Positions 22,731 through 35,715 of a stretch of 64,000 nucleotides of DNA are shown in pieces; positions within the stretch are counted from its first letter, which is position 1; every line of letters starts with the position of its first letter. Source of the stretch: Ptiloglossa arizonensis (Eukaryota > Arthropoda > Insecta > Hymenoptera > Colletidae); assembly GCF_051014685.1 (NCBI RefSeq), contig NW_027478785.1:124001-188000 (forward strand). The letters run 5' to 3'. Made by a program: the position numbers and the translations under genes. Below the pieces are notes generated by a model, which worked only from the letters and a program-made list of their open reading frames with translations, had not been told where the DNA came from and did no database searches.

Positions 22731-25713
22731 GTAGAAACTCGCCCGATTACAACGGTATGTGTATTTTTTCCCTAGGTCATTCTGGTTAAGCGTTTGGAGC
22801 AGCAGAATTGTGAAAAATTTTTTGCCTTCTCTACCATTTCTTGGCTTCAAACTCCCATATCTCGCGAACGGATTGACCTAACCCAAAAAATCCTATTGCA
22901 TCTGAAATTAGAAACTCGCCCGATTACAACAGTATGTGTATTTTTTCCCTAGGCCATTCTGATTAAGCGTTTGGAGCAGCAGAATTGCGAAAAATTTTTT
23001 GCCTTCTCAACCATTTCTTGTCTTCAAACTCCCATATCTCGCGGACGGATTGACCTAACCCAAAAATTCCTATTGCGTCTGAAAGTAGAAACTCGCCCGA
23101 TTACAACGGTATGTGTATTTTCTCCCTAGGCCATTCTGGTTAAGCGTTTGGAGCAGCAGAATTGCGAAAAATTTTTTGCCTTCTCAACCATTTCTTGGCT
23201 TCAAACTCCCATATCTCGCGAACAGATTGACCTAACCCAAAAATTCCTGTTGCGTCTGAAAGTAGAAACTCGCCCGATTACAACGCTATGTGTATTTTTT
23301 CCCTAGGCCATTCTGGTTAAGCGTTTGGAGCAGCAGAATTGCGAAGAATTTGTTGTCTTCTCAACCATTTCTTAGCTTCAAACTCCCATATCTCGCGAAC
23401 GGATTGACCTAACCCAAAAATTCCTGTTGCGTCTGAAAGTAGGAACTCGTCCGATTACAACGATATGCGTATTTTTTCCCTAGGGCATTCTGGTTAAGCG
23501 TTTGGAGCAGCAGAATTGCGAAAAATTTCTTGCCTTCTCAACCATTTCTTGGCTTCAAACTCCCATATCTCGCGAACGGTTTGACCTAACCCAAAAATTC
23601 CTATTGCATCTGAAAGTAGAAACTCGCCCGATTACAACGGTATGTGTATTTTTTCCCTAGGCCGTTCTGTTTAAACGTTTGGAGCAGCAGAATTGCGAAA
23701 AATTTTTTGCCTTCTCAAGCATTTCTTAGCTTCAAACTCCCATACTATCTCGCGAACGAATTGACCTAACCCAAAAATTCCTATTGCACCTGAAAGTAGA
23801 AACTCGCCCGATTACAACGGTATGTGTATTTTTTCCCTAGGCCATTCTGGTTAAGCGTTTGGAGCAGCAGAATTGCGAAAAATTTTTTGCCTTCTCAACC
23901 ATTTCTTGGCTTCAAAGTCCCATATCTCGCGAACGGATTGACCTAACCCAAAAATTCCTATTGCATCTGAAAGTAGAAACTCGCCCGATTACAACGGTAT
24001 GTGTATTTTTTCCCTAGGCCATTCTGGTTAAGCGTTTGGAGCAGCAGAGTTGCGAAAAATTTTTTGCCTTCTCAAACATTTCTTGGCTTCAAACTCCCAT
24101 ATCTCGCGAACAGATTGACCTAACCCAAAAATTCCTGTTGCGTCTGAAAGTAGAAACTCGCCCGATTACAACGCTATGTGTATTTTTTCCCTAGGCCATT
24201 CTGGTTAAGCGTTTGGAGCAGCAGAATTGCGAAGAATTTGTTGTCTTCTCAACCATTTCTTAGCTTCAAACTCCAATATCTCGCGAACGGATTGACCAAA
24301 CCCAGAAGTTCCTGCTGCGTCTGAAAGTAGGAACTCGCCCGATTACAACGATATGCGTATTTTTTCCCTAGGGCATTCTGGTTAAGCGTTTGGAGCAGCA
24401 GAATTGCGAAAAATCTTTTGCCTTCTCAACCATTTCTTGGCTTCAAACTCCCATATCTCGCGAACGGATTGACGAAACCCAAAATTTCCTATTGCGTCTG
24501 AAAGTAGAAACTCGCACGATTACAACGGTATGTGTATTTTTTCCCTAGGCCATTCTGGTTAAGCGTTTGGAGAGGCAGAATTGCGAAAAATTTTTTGCCT
24601 TCTCAAGCATTTCTTGGCTTCAAACTCCCATATCTCGCGAACGGATTGACCTAACCCAAAAATTCCTATTGCATCTGAAAGTAGAAACTCGCCCGATTAC
24701 AACGGTATGTGTATTTTTTGCCTAGGCCATTCTGGTTAAGCGTTTGGAGCAGCAGAGTTGCGAAAAATTTTTTGCCTTCTCAACCATTTCTTGGCTTCAA
24801 ACTCCCATATCTCGCGAACGGATTGACCTAACCCAAAAATTCCTATTGCACCTGAAACTAGAAACTCGCCCGATTACAACGGTATGTGTATTTTTTCCCT
24901 AGGCCATTCTGGTTAAGCGTTTGGAGCAGCAGAAGTGCGAAAAGTTTGTTGTCTTCTCAACCATTTCTTAGCTTCAAACTCCCATATCTCGCGAACGGAT
25001 TGACCTAACCCAAAAATTCCTATTGCATCTGAAAGTAGAAACTCGCCCGATTACAACGGTATGTGTATTTTTTCCCTAGGCCATTCTGGTTAAGTGTTTG
25101 GAGCAGCAGAGTTGCGAAAAATTTTTTGCCTTCTCAAACATTTCTTGGCTTCAAAATCCCATATCTCGCGAACGGATTGACCTAACCCAAAAATTCCTAT
25201 TGCACCTGAAAGTAGAAACTCGCCCGATTACAACGGTATGTGTGTTTTTTCCCTAGGCCATTCTGGTTAAGCGTTTGGAGCAGCAGAATTGCGAAAAATT
25301 TGTTGTCTTCTCAACCATTTCTTAGCTTCAAACTCCCATATCTCGCGAACGGATTGACGAAACCCAAAATTTCCTATTGCGTCTGAAAGTAGAAACTCGC
25401 CCGATTACAACGGTATGTGTATTTTTTCCCTAGGCCATTCTGGTTAAGCGTTTGGAGCAGCAGAATTGCGAAAAATGTTTTGCCTTCTCAACCATTTCTT
25501 GGCTTCAAACTCCCATATCTCGCGAACGGATTGACGAAACCCAAAATTTCCTATTGCGTCTGAAAGTAGAAACTCGCCCGATTACAACGGTATGTGTATT
25601 TTTTCCCTAGGCCATTCTGGTTAAGCGTTTGGAGCAGCAGAATTGCGAAAAATTTTTTGCCTTCTCAAGCATTTCTTGGCTTCAAACTCCCATATCTCGC
25701 GAACGGATTGACC
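22731..25713 (+). repeat. 29-unit duplication, copy 2
   Basis: Second copy of 17597-20580. Private changes include CCAATATCTCG near 24276, GGAGAGGCAG near 24569 and GTGTGTTTTTTCC near 25242. Its last six monomers are the first unit of the amplified 6-mer array. Confidence 0.88.
23741..23752 (+). repeat. 3-bp insertion monomer, copy 2
   Basis: Same CATACTATCTCG insertion as at 18607, including the neighbouring GAACGAATTG. It confirms descent by duplication. Confidence 0.9.
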
Positions 25714-28700
25714 TAACCCAAAAATTCCTATTGCATCTGAAAGTAGAAACTCGCCCGATTACAACGGTATGTGTATTTTTTGCCTAGGCCATTCTGGTTA
25801 AGCGTTTGGAGCAGCAGAGTTGCGAAAAATTTTTTGCCTTCTCAACCATTTCTTGGCTTCAAACTCCCATATCTCGCGAACGGATTGACCTAACCCAAAA
25901 ATTCCTATTGCACCTGAAACTAGAAACTCGCCCGATTACAACGGTATGTGTATTTTTTCCCTAGGCCATTCTGGTTAAGCGTTTGGAGCAGCAGAAGTGC
26001 GAAAAGTTTGTTGTCTTCTCAACCATTTCTTAGCTTCAAACTCCCATATCTCGCGAACGGATTGACCTAACCCAAAAATTCCTATTGCATCTGAAAGTAG
26101 AATCTCGCCCGATTACAACGGTATGTGTATTTTTTCCCTAGGCCATTCTGGTTAAGTGTTTGGAGCAGCAGAGTTGAGAAAAATTTTTTGCCTTCTCAAA
26201 CATTTCTTGGCTTCAAAATCCCATATCTCGCGAACGGATTGACCTAACCCAAAAATTCCTATTGCACCTGAAAGTAGAAACTCGCCCGATTACAACGGTA
26301 TGTGTATTTTTTCCCTAGGCCATTCTGGTTAAGCGTTTGGAGCAGCAGAATTGCGAAAAATTTGTTGTCTTCTCAACCATTTCTTAGCTTCAAACTCCCA
26401 TATCTCGCGAACGGATTGACGAAACCCAAAATTTCCTATTGCGTCTGAAAGTAGAAACTCGCCCGATTACAACGGTATGTGTATTTTTTCCCTAGGCCAT
26501 TCTGGTTAAGCGTTTGGAGCAGCAGAATTGCGAAAAATGTTTTGCCTTCTCAACCATTTCTTGGCTTCAAACTCCCATATCTCGCGAACGGATTGACGAA
26601 ACCCAAAATTTCCTATTGCGTCTGAAAGTAGAAACTCGCCCGATTACAACGGTATGTGTATTTTTCCCCTAGGCCATTCTGGTTAAGCGTTTGGAGCAGC
26701 AGAATTGCGAAAAATTTTTTGCCTTCTCAAGCATTTCTTGGCTTCAAACTCCCATATCTCGCGAACGGATTGACCTAACCCAAAAATTCCTATTGCATCT
26801 GAAAGTAGAAACTCGCCCGATTACAACGGTATGTGTATTTTTTGCCTAGGCCATTCTGGTTAAGCGTTTGGAGCAGCAGAGTTGCGAAAAATTTTTTGCC
26901 TTCTCAACCATTTCTTGGCTTCAAACTCCCATATCTCGCGAACGGATTGACCTAACCCAAAAATTCCTATTGCACCTGAAACTAGAAACTCGCCCGATTA
27001 CAACGGTATGTATATTTTTTCCCTAGGCCATTCTGGTTAAGCGTTTGGAGCAGCAGAAGTGCGAAAAGTTTGTTGTCTTCTCAACCATTTCTTAGCTTCA
27101 AACTCCCATATCTCGCGAACGGATTGACCTAACCCAAAAATTCCTATTGCATCTGAAAGTAGAATCTCGCCCGATTACAACGGTATGTGTATTTTTTCCC
27201 TAGGCCATTCTGGTTAAGCGTTTGGAGCAGCAGAGTTGCGAAAAATTTTTTGCCTTCTCAAACATTTCTTGGCTTCAAAATCCCATATCTCGCGAACGGA
27301 TTGACCTAACCCAAAAATTCCTATTGCACCTGAAAGTAGAAACTCGCCCGATTACAACGGTATGTGTATTTTTTCCCTAGGCCATTCTGGTTAAGCGTTT
27401 GGAGCAGCAGAAGTGCGAAAAATTTGTTGTCTTCTCAACCATTTCTTAGCTTCAAACTCCCATATCTCGCGAACAGATTGACGAAACCCAAAATTTCCTA
27501 TTGCGTCTGAAAGTAGAAACTCGCCCGATTACAACGGTATGTGTATTTTTTCCCTAGGCCATTCTGGTTAAGCGTTTGGAGCAGCAGAATTGCGAAAAAT
27601 GTTTTGCCTTCTCAACCATTTCTTGGCTTCAAACTCTCATATCTCGCGAACGGATTGACGAAACCCAAAATTTCCTATTGCGCCTGAAAGTAGAAACTCG
27701 CCCGATTACAACGGTATGTGTATTTTTTCCCTAGGCCATTCTGGTTAAGCGTTTGGAGCAGCAGAATTGCGAAAAATTTTTTGCCTTCTCAAGCATTTCT
27801 TGGCTTCAAACTCCCATATCTCGCGAACGGATTGACCTAACCCAAAAATTCCTATTGCATCTGAAAGTAGAAACTCGCCCGATTACAACGGTATGTGTAT
27901 TTTTTGCCTAGGCCATTCTGGTTAAGCGTTTGGAGCAGCAGAGTTGCGAAAAATTTTTTGCCTTCTCAACCATTTCTTGGCTTCAAACTCCCATATCTCG
28001 CGAACGGATTGACCTAACCCAAAAATTCCTATTGCACCTGAAACTAGAAACTCGCCCGATTACAACGGTATGTGTATTTTTTCCCTAGGCCATTCTGGTT
28101 AAGCGTTTGGAGCAGCAGAAGTGCGAAAAGTTTGTTGTCTTCTCAACCATTTCTTAGCTTCAAACTCCCATATCTCGCGAACGGATTGACCTAACCCAAA
28201 AATTCCTATTGCATCTGAAAGTAGAATCTCGCCCGATTACAACGGTATGTGTATTTTTTCCCTAGGCCATTCTGGTTAAGTGTTTGGAGCAGCAGAGTTG
28301 AGAAAAATTTTTTGCCTTCTCAAACATTTCTTGGCTTCAAAATCCCATATCTCGCGAACGGATTGACCTAACCCAAAAATTCCTATTGCACCTGAAAGTA
28401 GAAACTCGCCCGATTACAACGGTATGTGTATTTTTTCCCTAGGCCATTCTGGTTAAGCGTTTGGAGCAGCAGAATTGCGAAAAATTTGTTGTCTTCTCAA
28501 CCATTTCTTAGCTTCAAACTCCCATATCTCGCGAACGGATTGACGAAACCCAAAATTTCCTATTGCGTCTGAAAGTAGAAACTCGCCCGATTACAACGGT
28601 ATGTGTATTTTTTCCCTAGGCCATTCTGGTTAAGCGTTTGGAGCAGCAGAATTGCGAAAAATGTTTTGCCTTCTCAACCATTTCTTGGCTTCAAACTCCC

Positions 28701-30230
28701 ATATCTCGCGAACGGATTGACGAAACCCAAAATTTCCTATTGCGTCTGAAAGTAGAAACTCGCCCGATTACAACGGTATGTGTATTTTTCCCCTAGGCCA
28801 TTCTGGTTAAGCGTTTGGAGCAGCAGAATTGCGAAAAATTTTTTGCCTTCTCAAGCATTTCTTGGCTTCAAACTCCCATATCTCGCGAACGGATTGACCT
28901 AACCCAAAAATTCCTATTGCATCTGAAAGTAGAAACTCGCCCGATTACAACGGTATGTGTATTTTTTGCCTAGGCCATTCTGGTTAAGCGTTTGGAGCAG
29001 CAGAGTTGCGAAAAATTTTTTGCCTTCTCAACCATTTCTTGGCTTCAAACTCCCATATCTCGCGAACGGATTGACCTAACCCAAAAATTCCTATTGCACC
29101 TGAAACTAGAAACTCGCCCGATTACAACGGTATGTATATTTTTTCCCTAGGCCATTCTGGTTAAGCGTTTGGAGCAGCAGAAGTGCGAAAAGTTTGTTGT
29201 CTTCTCAACCATTTCTTAGCTTCAAACTCCCATATCTCGCGAACGGATTGACCTAACCCAAAAATTCCTATTGCATCTGAAAGTAGAATCTCGCCCGATT
29301 ACAACGGTATGTGTATTTTTTCCCTAGGCCATTCTGGTTAAGCGTTTGGAGCAGCAGAGTTGCGAAAAATTTTTTGCCTTCTCAAACATTTCTTGGCTTC
29401 AAAATCCCATATCTCGCGAACGGATTGACCTAACCCAAAAATTCCTATTGCACCTGAAAGTAGAAACTCGCCCGATTACAACGGTATGTGTATTTTTTCC
29501 CTAGGCCATTCTGGTTAAGCGTTTGGAGCAGCAGAAGTGCGAAAAATTTGTTGTCTTCTCAACCATTTCTTAGCTTCAAACTCCCATATCTCGCGAACAG
29601 ATTGACGAAACCCAAAATTTCCTATTGCGTCTGAAAGTAGAAACTCGCCCGATTACAACGGTATGTGTATTTTTTCCCTAGGCCATTCTGGTTAAGCGTT
29701 TGGAGCAGCAGAATTGCGAAAAATGTTTTGCCTTCTCAACCATTTCTTGGCTTCAAACTCTCATATCTCGCGAACGGATTGACGAAACCCAAAATTTCCT
29801 ATTGCGCCTGAAAGTAGAAACTCGCCCGATTACAACGGTATGTGTATTTTTTCCCTAGGCCATTCTGGTTAAGCGTTTGGAGCAGCAGAATTGCGAAAAA
29901 TTTTTTGCCTTCTCAAGCATTTCTTGGCTTCAAACTCCCATATCTCGCGAACGGATTGACCTAACCCAAAAATTCCTATTGCATCTGAAAGTAGAAACTC
30001 GCCCGATTACAACGGTATGTGTATTTTTTGCCTAGGCCATTCTGGTTAAGCGTTTGGAGCAGCAGAGTTGCGAAAAATTTTTTGCCTTCTCAACCATTTC
30101 TTGGATTCAAACTCCCATATCTCGCGAACGGATTGACCTAACCCAAAAATTCCTATTGCACCTGAAACTAGAAACTCGCCCGATTACAACGGTATGTGTA
30201 TTTTTTCCCTAGGCCATTCTGGTTAAGCGT
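24567..30230 (+). repeat. 6-mer HOR array (1062 bp, 5.3 copies)
   Basis: Copies start at 24567, 25629, 26691, 27753, 28815 and 29877 (the last partial). The marker TGCCTAGG falls at 24719, 25781, 26843, 27905, 28967 and 30029, exactly 1062 bp apart each time. There is no indel anywhere in this block. It is the longest regular stretch of the window. Confidence 0.95.
25629..29876 (+). repeat. 12-mer duplication within the 6-mer array (2124 bp x 2)
   Basis: Copy A 25629-27752, copy B 27753-29876. Shared rare changes lie exactly 2124 bp apart: GTTGAGAAAA (26174/28298), TTTTTCCCCTAGG (26661/28785), TATGTATATT (27007/29131) and GCGCCTG (27680/29804). These are absent from alternate 6-mers, so two neighbouring 6-mers were copied as one block recently. 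Confidence 0.93.
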
Positions 30231-31823
30231 TTGGAGCAGCAGAGTTGCGAAAAATTTTTTGCCTTCTCAAACATTTCTTGGCTTCAAAATCCCATATCTC
30301 GCGAACGGATTGACCTAACCCAAAAATTCCTATTGCACCTGAAAGTAGAAACTCGCCCGATTACAACGGTATGTGTATTTTTTCCCTAGGCCATTCTGGT
30401 TAAGCGTTTGGAGCAGCAGAAGTGCGAAAAATTTGTTGTCTTCTCAACCATTTCTTAGCTTCAAACTCCCATATCTCGCGAACGGATTGACGAAACCCAA
30501 AATTTCCTATTGCGTCTGAAAGTAGAAACTCGCCCGATTACAACGGTATGTGTATTTTTTCCCTAGGCCATTCTGGTTAAGCGTTTGGAGCAGCAGAATT
30601 GCGAAAAATTTTTTGCCTTCTCAAGCATTTCTTGGCTTCAAACTCCCATATCTCGCGAACGGATTGACCTAACCCAAAAATTCCTATTGCATCTGAAAGT
30701 AGAAACTCGCCCGATTACAACGGTATGTGTATTTTTTCCCTAGGCCATTCTGGTTAAGCGTTTGGAGCAGCAGAGTTGCGAAAAATTTTTTGCCTTCTCA
30801 AACATTTCTTGGCTTCAAAATCCCATATCTCGCGAACGGATTGACCTAACCCAAAAATTCCTATTGCACCTGAAAGTAGAAACTCGCCCGATTACAACGG
30901 TATGTGTATTTTTTCCCTAGGCCATTCTGGTTAAGCGTTTGGAGCAGCAGAAGTGCGAAAAATTTGTTGTCTTCTCAACCATTTCTTAGCTTCAAACTCC
31001 CATACCTCGCGAACGGATTGACGAAACCCAAAATTTCCTATTGCGTCTGAAAGTAGAAACTCGCCCGATTACAACGGTATGTGTATTTTTTCCCTAGGCC
31101 ATTCTGGTTAAGCGTTTGGAGCAGCAGAATTGCGAAAAATTTTTTGCCTTCTCAAGCATTTCTTGGCTTCAAACTCCCATATCTCGCGAACGGATTGACC
31201 TAACCCAAAAATTCCTATTGCATCTGAAAGTAGAAACTCGCCCGATTACAACGGTATGTGTATTTTTTGCCTAGGCCATTCTGGTTAAGCGTTTGGAGCA
31301 GCAGAGTTGCGAAAAATTTTTTGCCTTCTCAAACATTTCTTGGCTTCAAAATCCCATATCTCGCGAACGGATTGACCTAACCCAAAAATTCCTATTGCAC
31401 CTGAAAGTAGAAACTCGCCCGATTACAACGGTATGTGTATTTTTTCCCTAGGCCATTCTGGTTAAGCGTTTGGAGCAGCAGAAGTGCGAAAAATTTGTTG
31501 TCTTCTCAACCATTTCTTAGCTTCAAACTCCCATATCTCGCGAACGGATTGACGAAACCCAAAATTTCCTATTGCGTCTGAAAGTAGAAACTCGCCCGAT
31601 TACAACGGTATGTGTATTTTTTCCCTAGGCCATTCTGGTTAAGCGTTTGGAGCAGCAGAATTGCGAAAAATTTTTTGCCTTCTCAAGCATTTCTTGGCTT
31701 CAAACTCCCATATCTCGCGAACGGATTGACCTAACCCAAAAATTCCTATTGCATCTGAAAGTAGAAACTCGCCCGATTACAACGGTATGTGTATTTTTTG
31801 CCTAGGCCATTCTGGTTAAGCGT
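30231..31823 (+). repeat. Collapsed 3-mer HOR (531 bp x 3)
   Basis: Copies start at 30231, 30762 and 31293. Each holds three of the six 6-mer members: GAGTTG with AAAATCCC, GAAGTG with GACGAAACC, and the TCAAGC monomer. The GAAAAG and ATGTTTTGCC members are absent. This looks like a deletion derivative of the 6-mer that was then re-amplified. The copy at 31005 has CATACCTCG. Confidence 0.9.
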
Positions 31824-32354
31824 TTGGAGCAGCAGAGTTGCGAAAAATTTTTTGCCTTCTCAACCATTTCTTGGCTTCAAACTCCCATATCTCGCGAACG
31901 GATTGACCTAACCCAAAAATTCCTATTGCACCTGAAACTAGAAACTCGCCCGATTACAACGGTATGTGTATTTTTTCCCTAGGCCATTCTGGTTAAGCGT
32001 TTGGAGCAGCAGAATTGCGAAAAGTTTGTTGTCTTCTCAACCACTTCTTAGCTTCAAACTCCCATATCTCGCGAACGGATTGACGTAACCCAAAATTTCC
32101 TATTGCGTGTGAAAGTAGAAACTCGCCCGATTACAACGGTATGTGTATTTTTTCCCTAGGCCATTCTGGTTAAGCGTTTGGAGCAGCAGAATTGCGAAAA
32201 ATTTTTTGCCTTCTCAACCATTTCTTGGCTTCAAACTCCCATATCCCGCGAACGGATTGATCTAACCCAAAATTTCCTATTGCGTCTGAAAGTAGAAACT
32301 CGCCCGATTACAACGGTATGTGTATTTTTTCCCTAGGCCATTCTTGTTAAGCGT
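31293..32354 (+). repeat. 34-35-unit distant duplication, copy 1
   Basis: Matches 37309 to about 38550. The first five units are offset by 6016 bp (34 units minus two deleted bases). Shared rare changes are CCACTTCTTAG and GCGTGTGAAAG. From the GATCTAACCC monomer (32178) the offset becomes 35 units because the distant copy has one more monomer. Confidence 0.85.
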
Positions 32355-35300
32355 TTGGAGCAGCAGAAGTGCGAAGAATTTGTTGTCTTCTCAACCATTT
32401 CTTAGCTTCAAAGTCCCATATCTCGCGAACGGATTGACCTGACCCAAAAATTCCTATTGCATCTGAAAGTAGAAACTCGCCCGATTACATCGGTATGTGT
32501 ATTTTTTCCCTAGGTCATTCTGGTTAAGCGTTTGGAGCAGCAGAATTGTGAAAAATTTTTTGCCTTCTCTACCATTTCTTGGCTTCAAACTCCCATATCT
32601 CGCGGACGGATTGACCTAACCCAAAAATTCCTATTGCGTCTGAAAGTAGAAACTCGCCCGATTACAACGGTATGTGTATTTTTTCCCTAGGCCATTCTGG
32701 TTAAGCGTTTGGAGCAGCAGAATTGTGATAAATTTTTTGCCTTATCTACCGTTTCTTGGCTTCAAACTCCCATATCTCGCGAACGGCTTGACCTAACCCA
32801 AAAATTCCTATTGCATCTGAAAGTAGAAACTCGCCCGATTACAACGGTTTGTGTATTTTCTCCCTAGGCCATTCTGGTTAAGCGTTTGGAGCAGCAGAAT
32901 TGCGAAAAATTTTTTGCCTTCTCAACCATTTCTTGGCTTCAAACTCCCATATCTCGCGAACAGATTGACCTAACCCAAAAATTCCTGTTGCGTCTGAAAG
33001 TAGAAACTCGCCCGATTACAACGCTATGTGTATTTTTTCCCTAGGCCATTCTGGTTAAGCGTTTGGAGCAGCAGAATTGCGAAGAATTTGTTGTCTTCTC
33101 AACCATTTCTTAGCTTCAAACTCCCATATCTCGCGAACGGATTGACCAAACCCAGAAGTTCCTGCTGCGTCTGAAAGTAGGAACTCGCCCGATTACAACG
33201 ATATGCGTATTTTTTCCCTAGGGCATTCTGGTTAAGCGCTTGGAGCAGCAGAATTGCGAAAAATTTTTTGCCTTCTCAACCATTTCTTAGCTTCAAACTC
33301 CCATATCTCGCGAACGGATTGACGTAACCCAAAGATTCCTGTTGCATCTGAAAGTAGAAACTCGCCCGATTACAACGGTATGTGTATTTTTTCCCTACGC
33401 CATTCTGGTTAAGCGTTTGGAGCAGCAGAATTGCGAAAAATTTCTTGCCTTCTCAACCATTTCTTGGCTTCAAAGTCCCATATCTCGCGAACGGATTGAC
33501 CTAACCAAAAATTCCTATGGCATCTGAAAGTAGAAACTCACCCGATTACAACGGTATATGTATTTTTTCCCTAGGCCATTCTGGTTAAGCGTATAGAGCA
33601 GCAGAAGTGCGAAAAATTTTTTTCCTTCTCAACCATTTCTTGGATTCAAACTCCCATATCTCGCGAACGGATTGACCTAACCCAAAAATTCCTGTTGCAT
33701 CTGAAAGTAGGAACTCGCCCGATTACAACGGTATGTGTATTTTATCCCTAGGCCGTTCTGGTTAAGCGTTTGGAGCAGCAGAAGTGCGAAGAATTTGTTG
33801 TCTTCTCAACCATTTCTTAGCTTCAAAGTCCCATATCTCGCGAACGGATTGAACTGACCCAAAAATTCCTATTGCATCTGAAAGTAGAAACTCGCCCGAT
33901 TACAACGGTATGTGTATTTTTTCCCTAGGTCATTCTGGTTAAGCGTTTGGAGCAGCAGAATTGCGAAAAATTTTTTGCCTTCTCTACCATTTCTTGGCTT
34001 CAAACTCCCATATCTCGCGAACGGATTGACCTAACCCAAAAAATCCTATTGCATCTGAAAGTAGAAACTCGCCCGATTACAACAGTATGTGTATTTTTTC
34101 CCTAGGCCATTCTGATTAAGCGTTTGGAGCAGCAGAATTGCGAAAAATTTTTTGCCTTCTCAACCATTTCTTGTCTTCAAACTCCCATATCTCGCGGACG
34201 GATTGTCCTAACCCAAAAATTCCTATTGCGTCTGAAAGTAGAAACTCGCCCGATTACAACGGTATGTGTATTTTTTCCCTAGGCCATTCTGGTTAAGCGT
34301 TTGGAGCAGCAGAATTGTGATAAATTTTTTGCCTTATCTACCATTTCTTGGCTTCAAACTCCCATATCTCGCGAACGGCTTGACCTAACCCAAAAATTCC
34401 TATTGCATCTGAAAGTAGAAACTCGCCCGATTACAACGGTATGTGTATTTTCTCCCTAGGCCATTCTGGTTAAGCGTTTGGTGCAGCAGAATTGCGAAAA
34501 ATTTTTTGCCTTCTCAACCATTTCTTGGCTTCAAACTCCCATATCTCGCGAACAGATTGACCTAACCCAAAAATTCCTGTTGCGTCTGAAAGTAGAAACT
34601 CGCCCGATTACAACGCTATGTGTATTTTTTCCCTAGGCCATTCTGGTTAAGCGTTTGGAGCAGCAGAAGTGCGAAGAATTTGTTGTCTTCGCAACAATTT
34701 CTTAGCTTCAAACTCCCATATCTCGCGAACGGATTGACCAAACCCAGAAGTTCCTGCTGCGTCTGAAAGTAGGAACTCGCCCGATTACAACGATATGCGT
34801 ATTTTTTCCCTAGGGCATTCTGGTTAAGCGCTTGGAGCAGCAGAATTGCGAAAAATTTTTTGCCTTCTCAACCATTTCTTGGCTTCAAACTCCCATATCT
34901 CGCGAACGGATTGACCTAACCCAAAAATTCCTATTGCATCTGAAAGTAGAAACTCGCCCCATTACAACGGTATGTGTATTTTTTCCCGAGGCCATTCTGG
35001 TTAAGCGTATGGAGCAGCAGAATTGCGACAAATTTTTTGCCTTCTCAACCATTTCTTGGCTTCAAACTCCCATATTTCGCGAACGGATTGACCTAACCCA
35101 AAAATTCCTGTTGCATCTGAAAGTAGAAACTCGCCCGATTACAACGGTATGTGTATTTTATCCCTAGGCCATTCTGGTTAAGCGTTTGGAGCAGCAGAAT
35201 TGCGAAAAATTTTTTGCCTTCTCAACCATTTCTTGGCTTCAAACTCCCATATCTCGCGAACGGATTGACCTAACCCAAAAATTCCTGTTGCGTCTGAAAG

Positions 35301-35715
35301 TAGAAACTCGCCAGATTACAACGCTATGTGTATTTTTTCCCTAGGCCATTCTGGTTAAGCGTTTGGAGCAGCAGAATTGCAAAAATTTTTTGCCTTCTCA
35401 ACCATTTCTTGGCTTCAAACTCCCATATTTCGCGAACGGATTGACCTAACCCAAAAATTCCTGTTGCATCTGAAAGTAGAAACTCGCCCGATTACAACGG
35501 TATTTGTATTTTATCCCTAGGCCATTCTGGTTAAGCGTTTGGAGCAGCAGAATTGCGAAAAATTTTTTGCCTTCTCAACCATTTCTTGGCTTCAAACTCC
35601 CATATCTCGCGAACGGATTGACCTAACCCAAAAATTCCTGTTGCGTCTGAAAGTAGAAACTCGCCCAATTACAACGGTATGTGTATTTTATCCCTAGGCC
35701 ATTCTGGTTAAGCGT
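32355..35715 (+). repeat. Module copies, two rounds
   Basis: The five-monomer module appears twice (from about 32355 and from about 33770), each followed by CGCTTGG and/or CCCTACGCC monomers. Private changes include ACATCGG near 32490, a lost C in GACCTAACCAAAA near 33507, GTATAGAGCAG near 33594 and GGTGCAGCAG near 34481. A one-base-deleted AAAAATTTTTT-flank monomer is near 35380. Confidence 0.75.
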
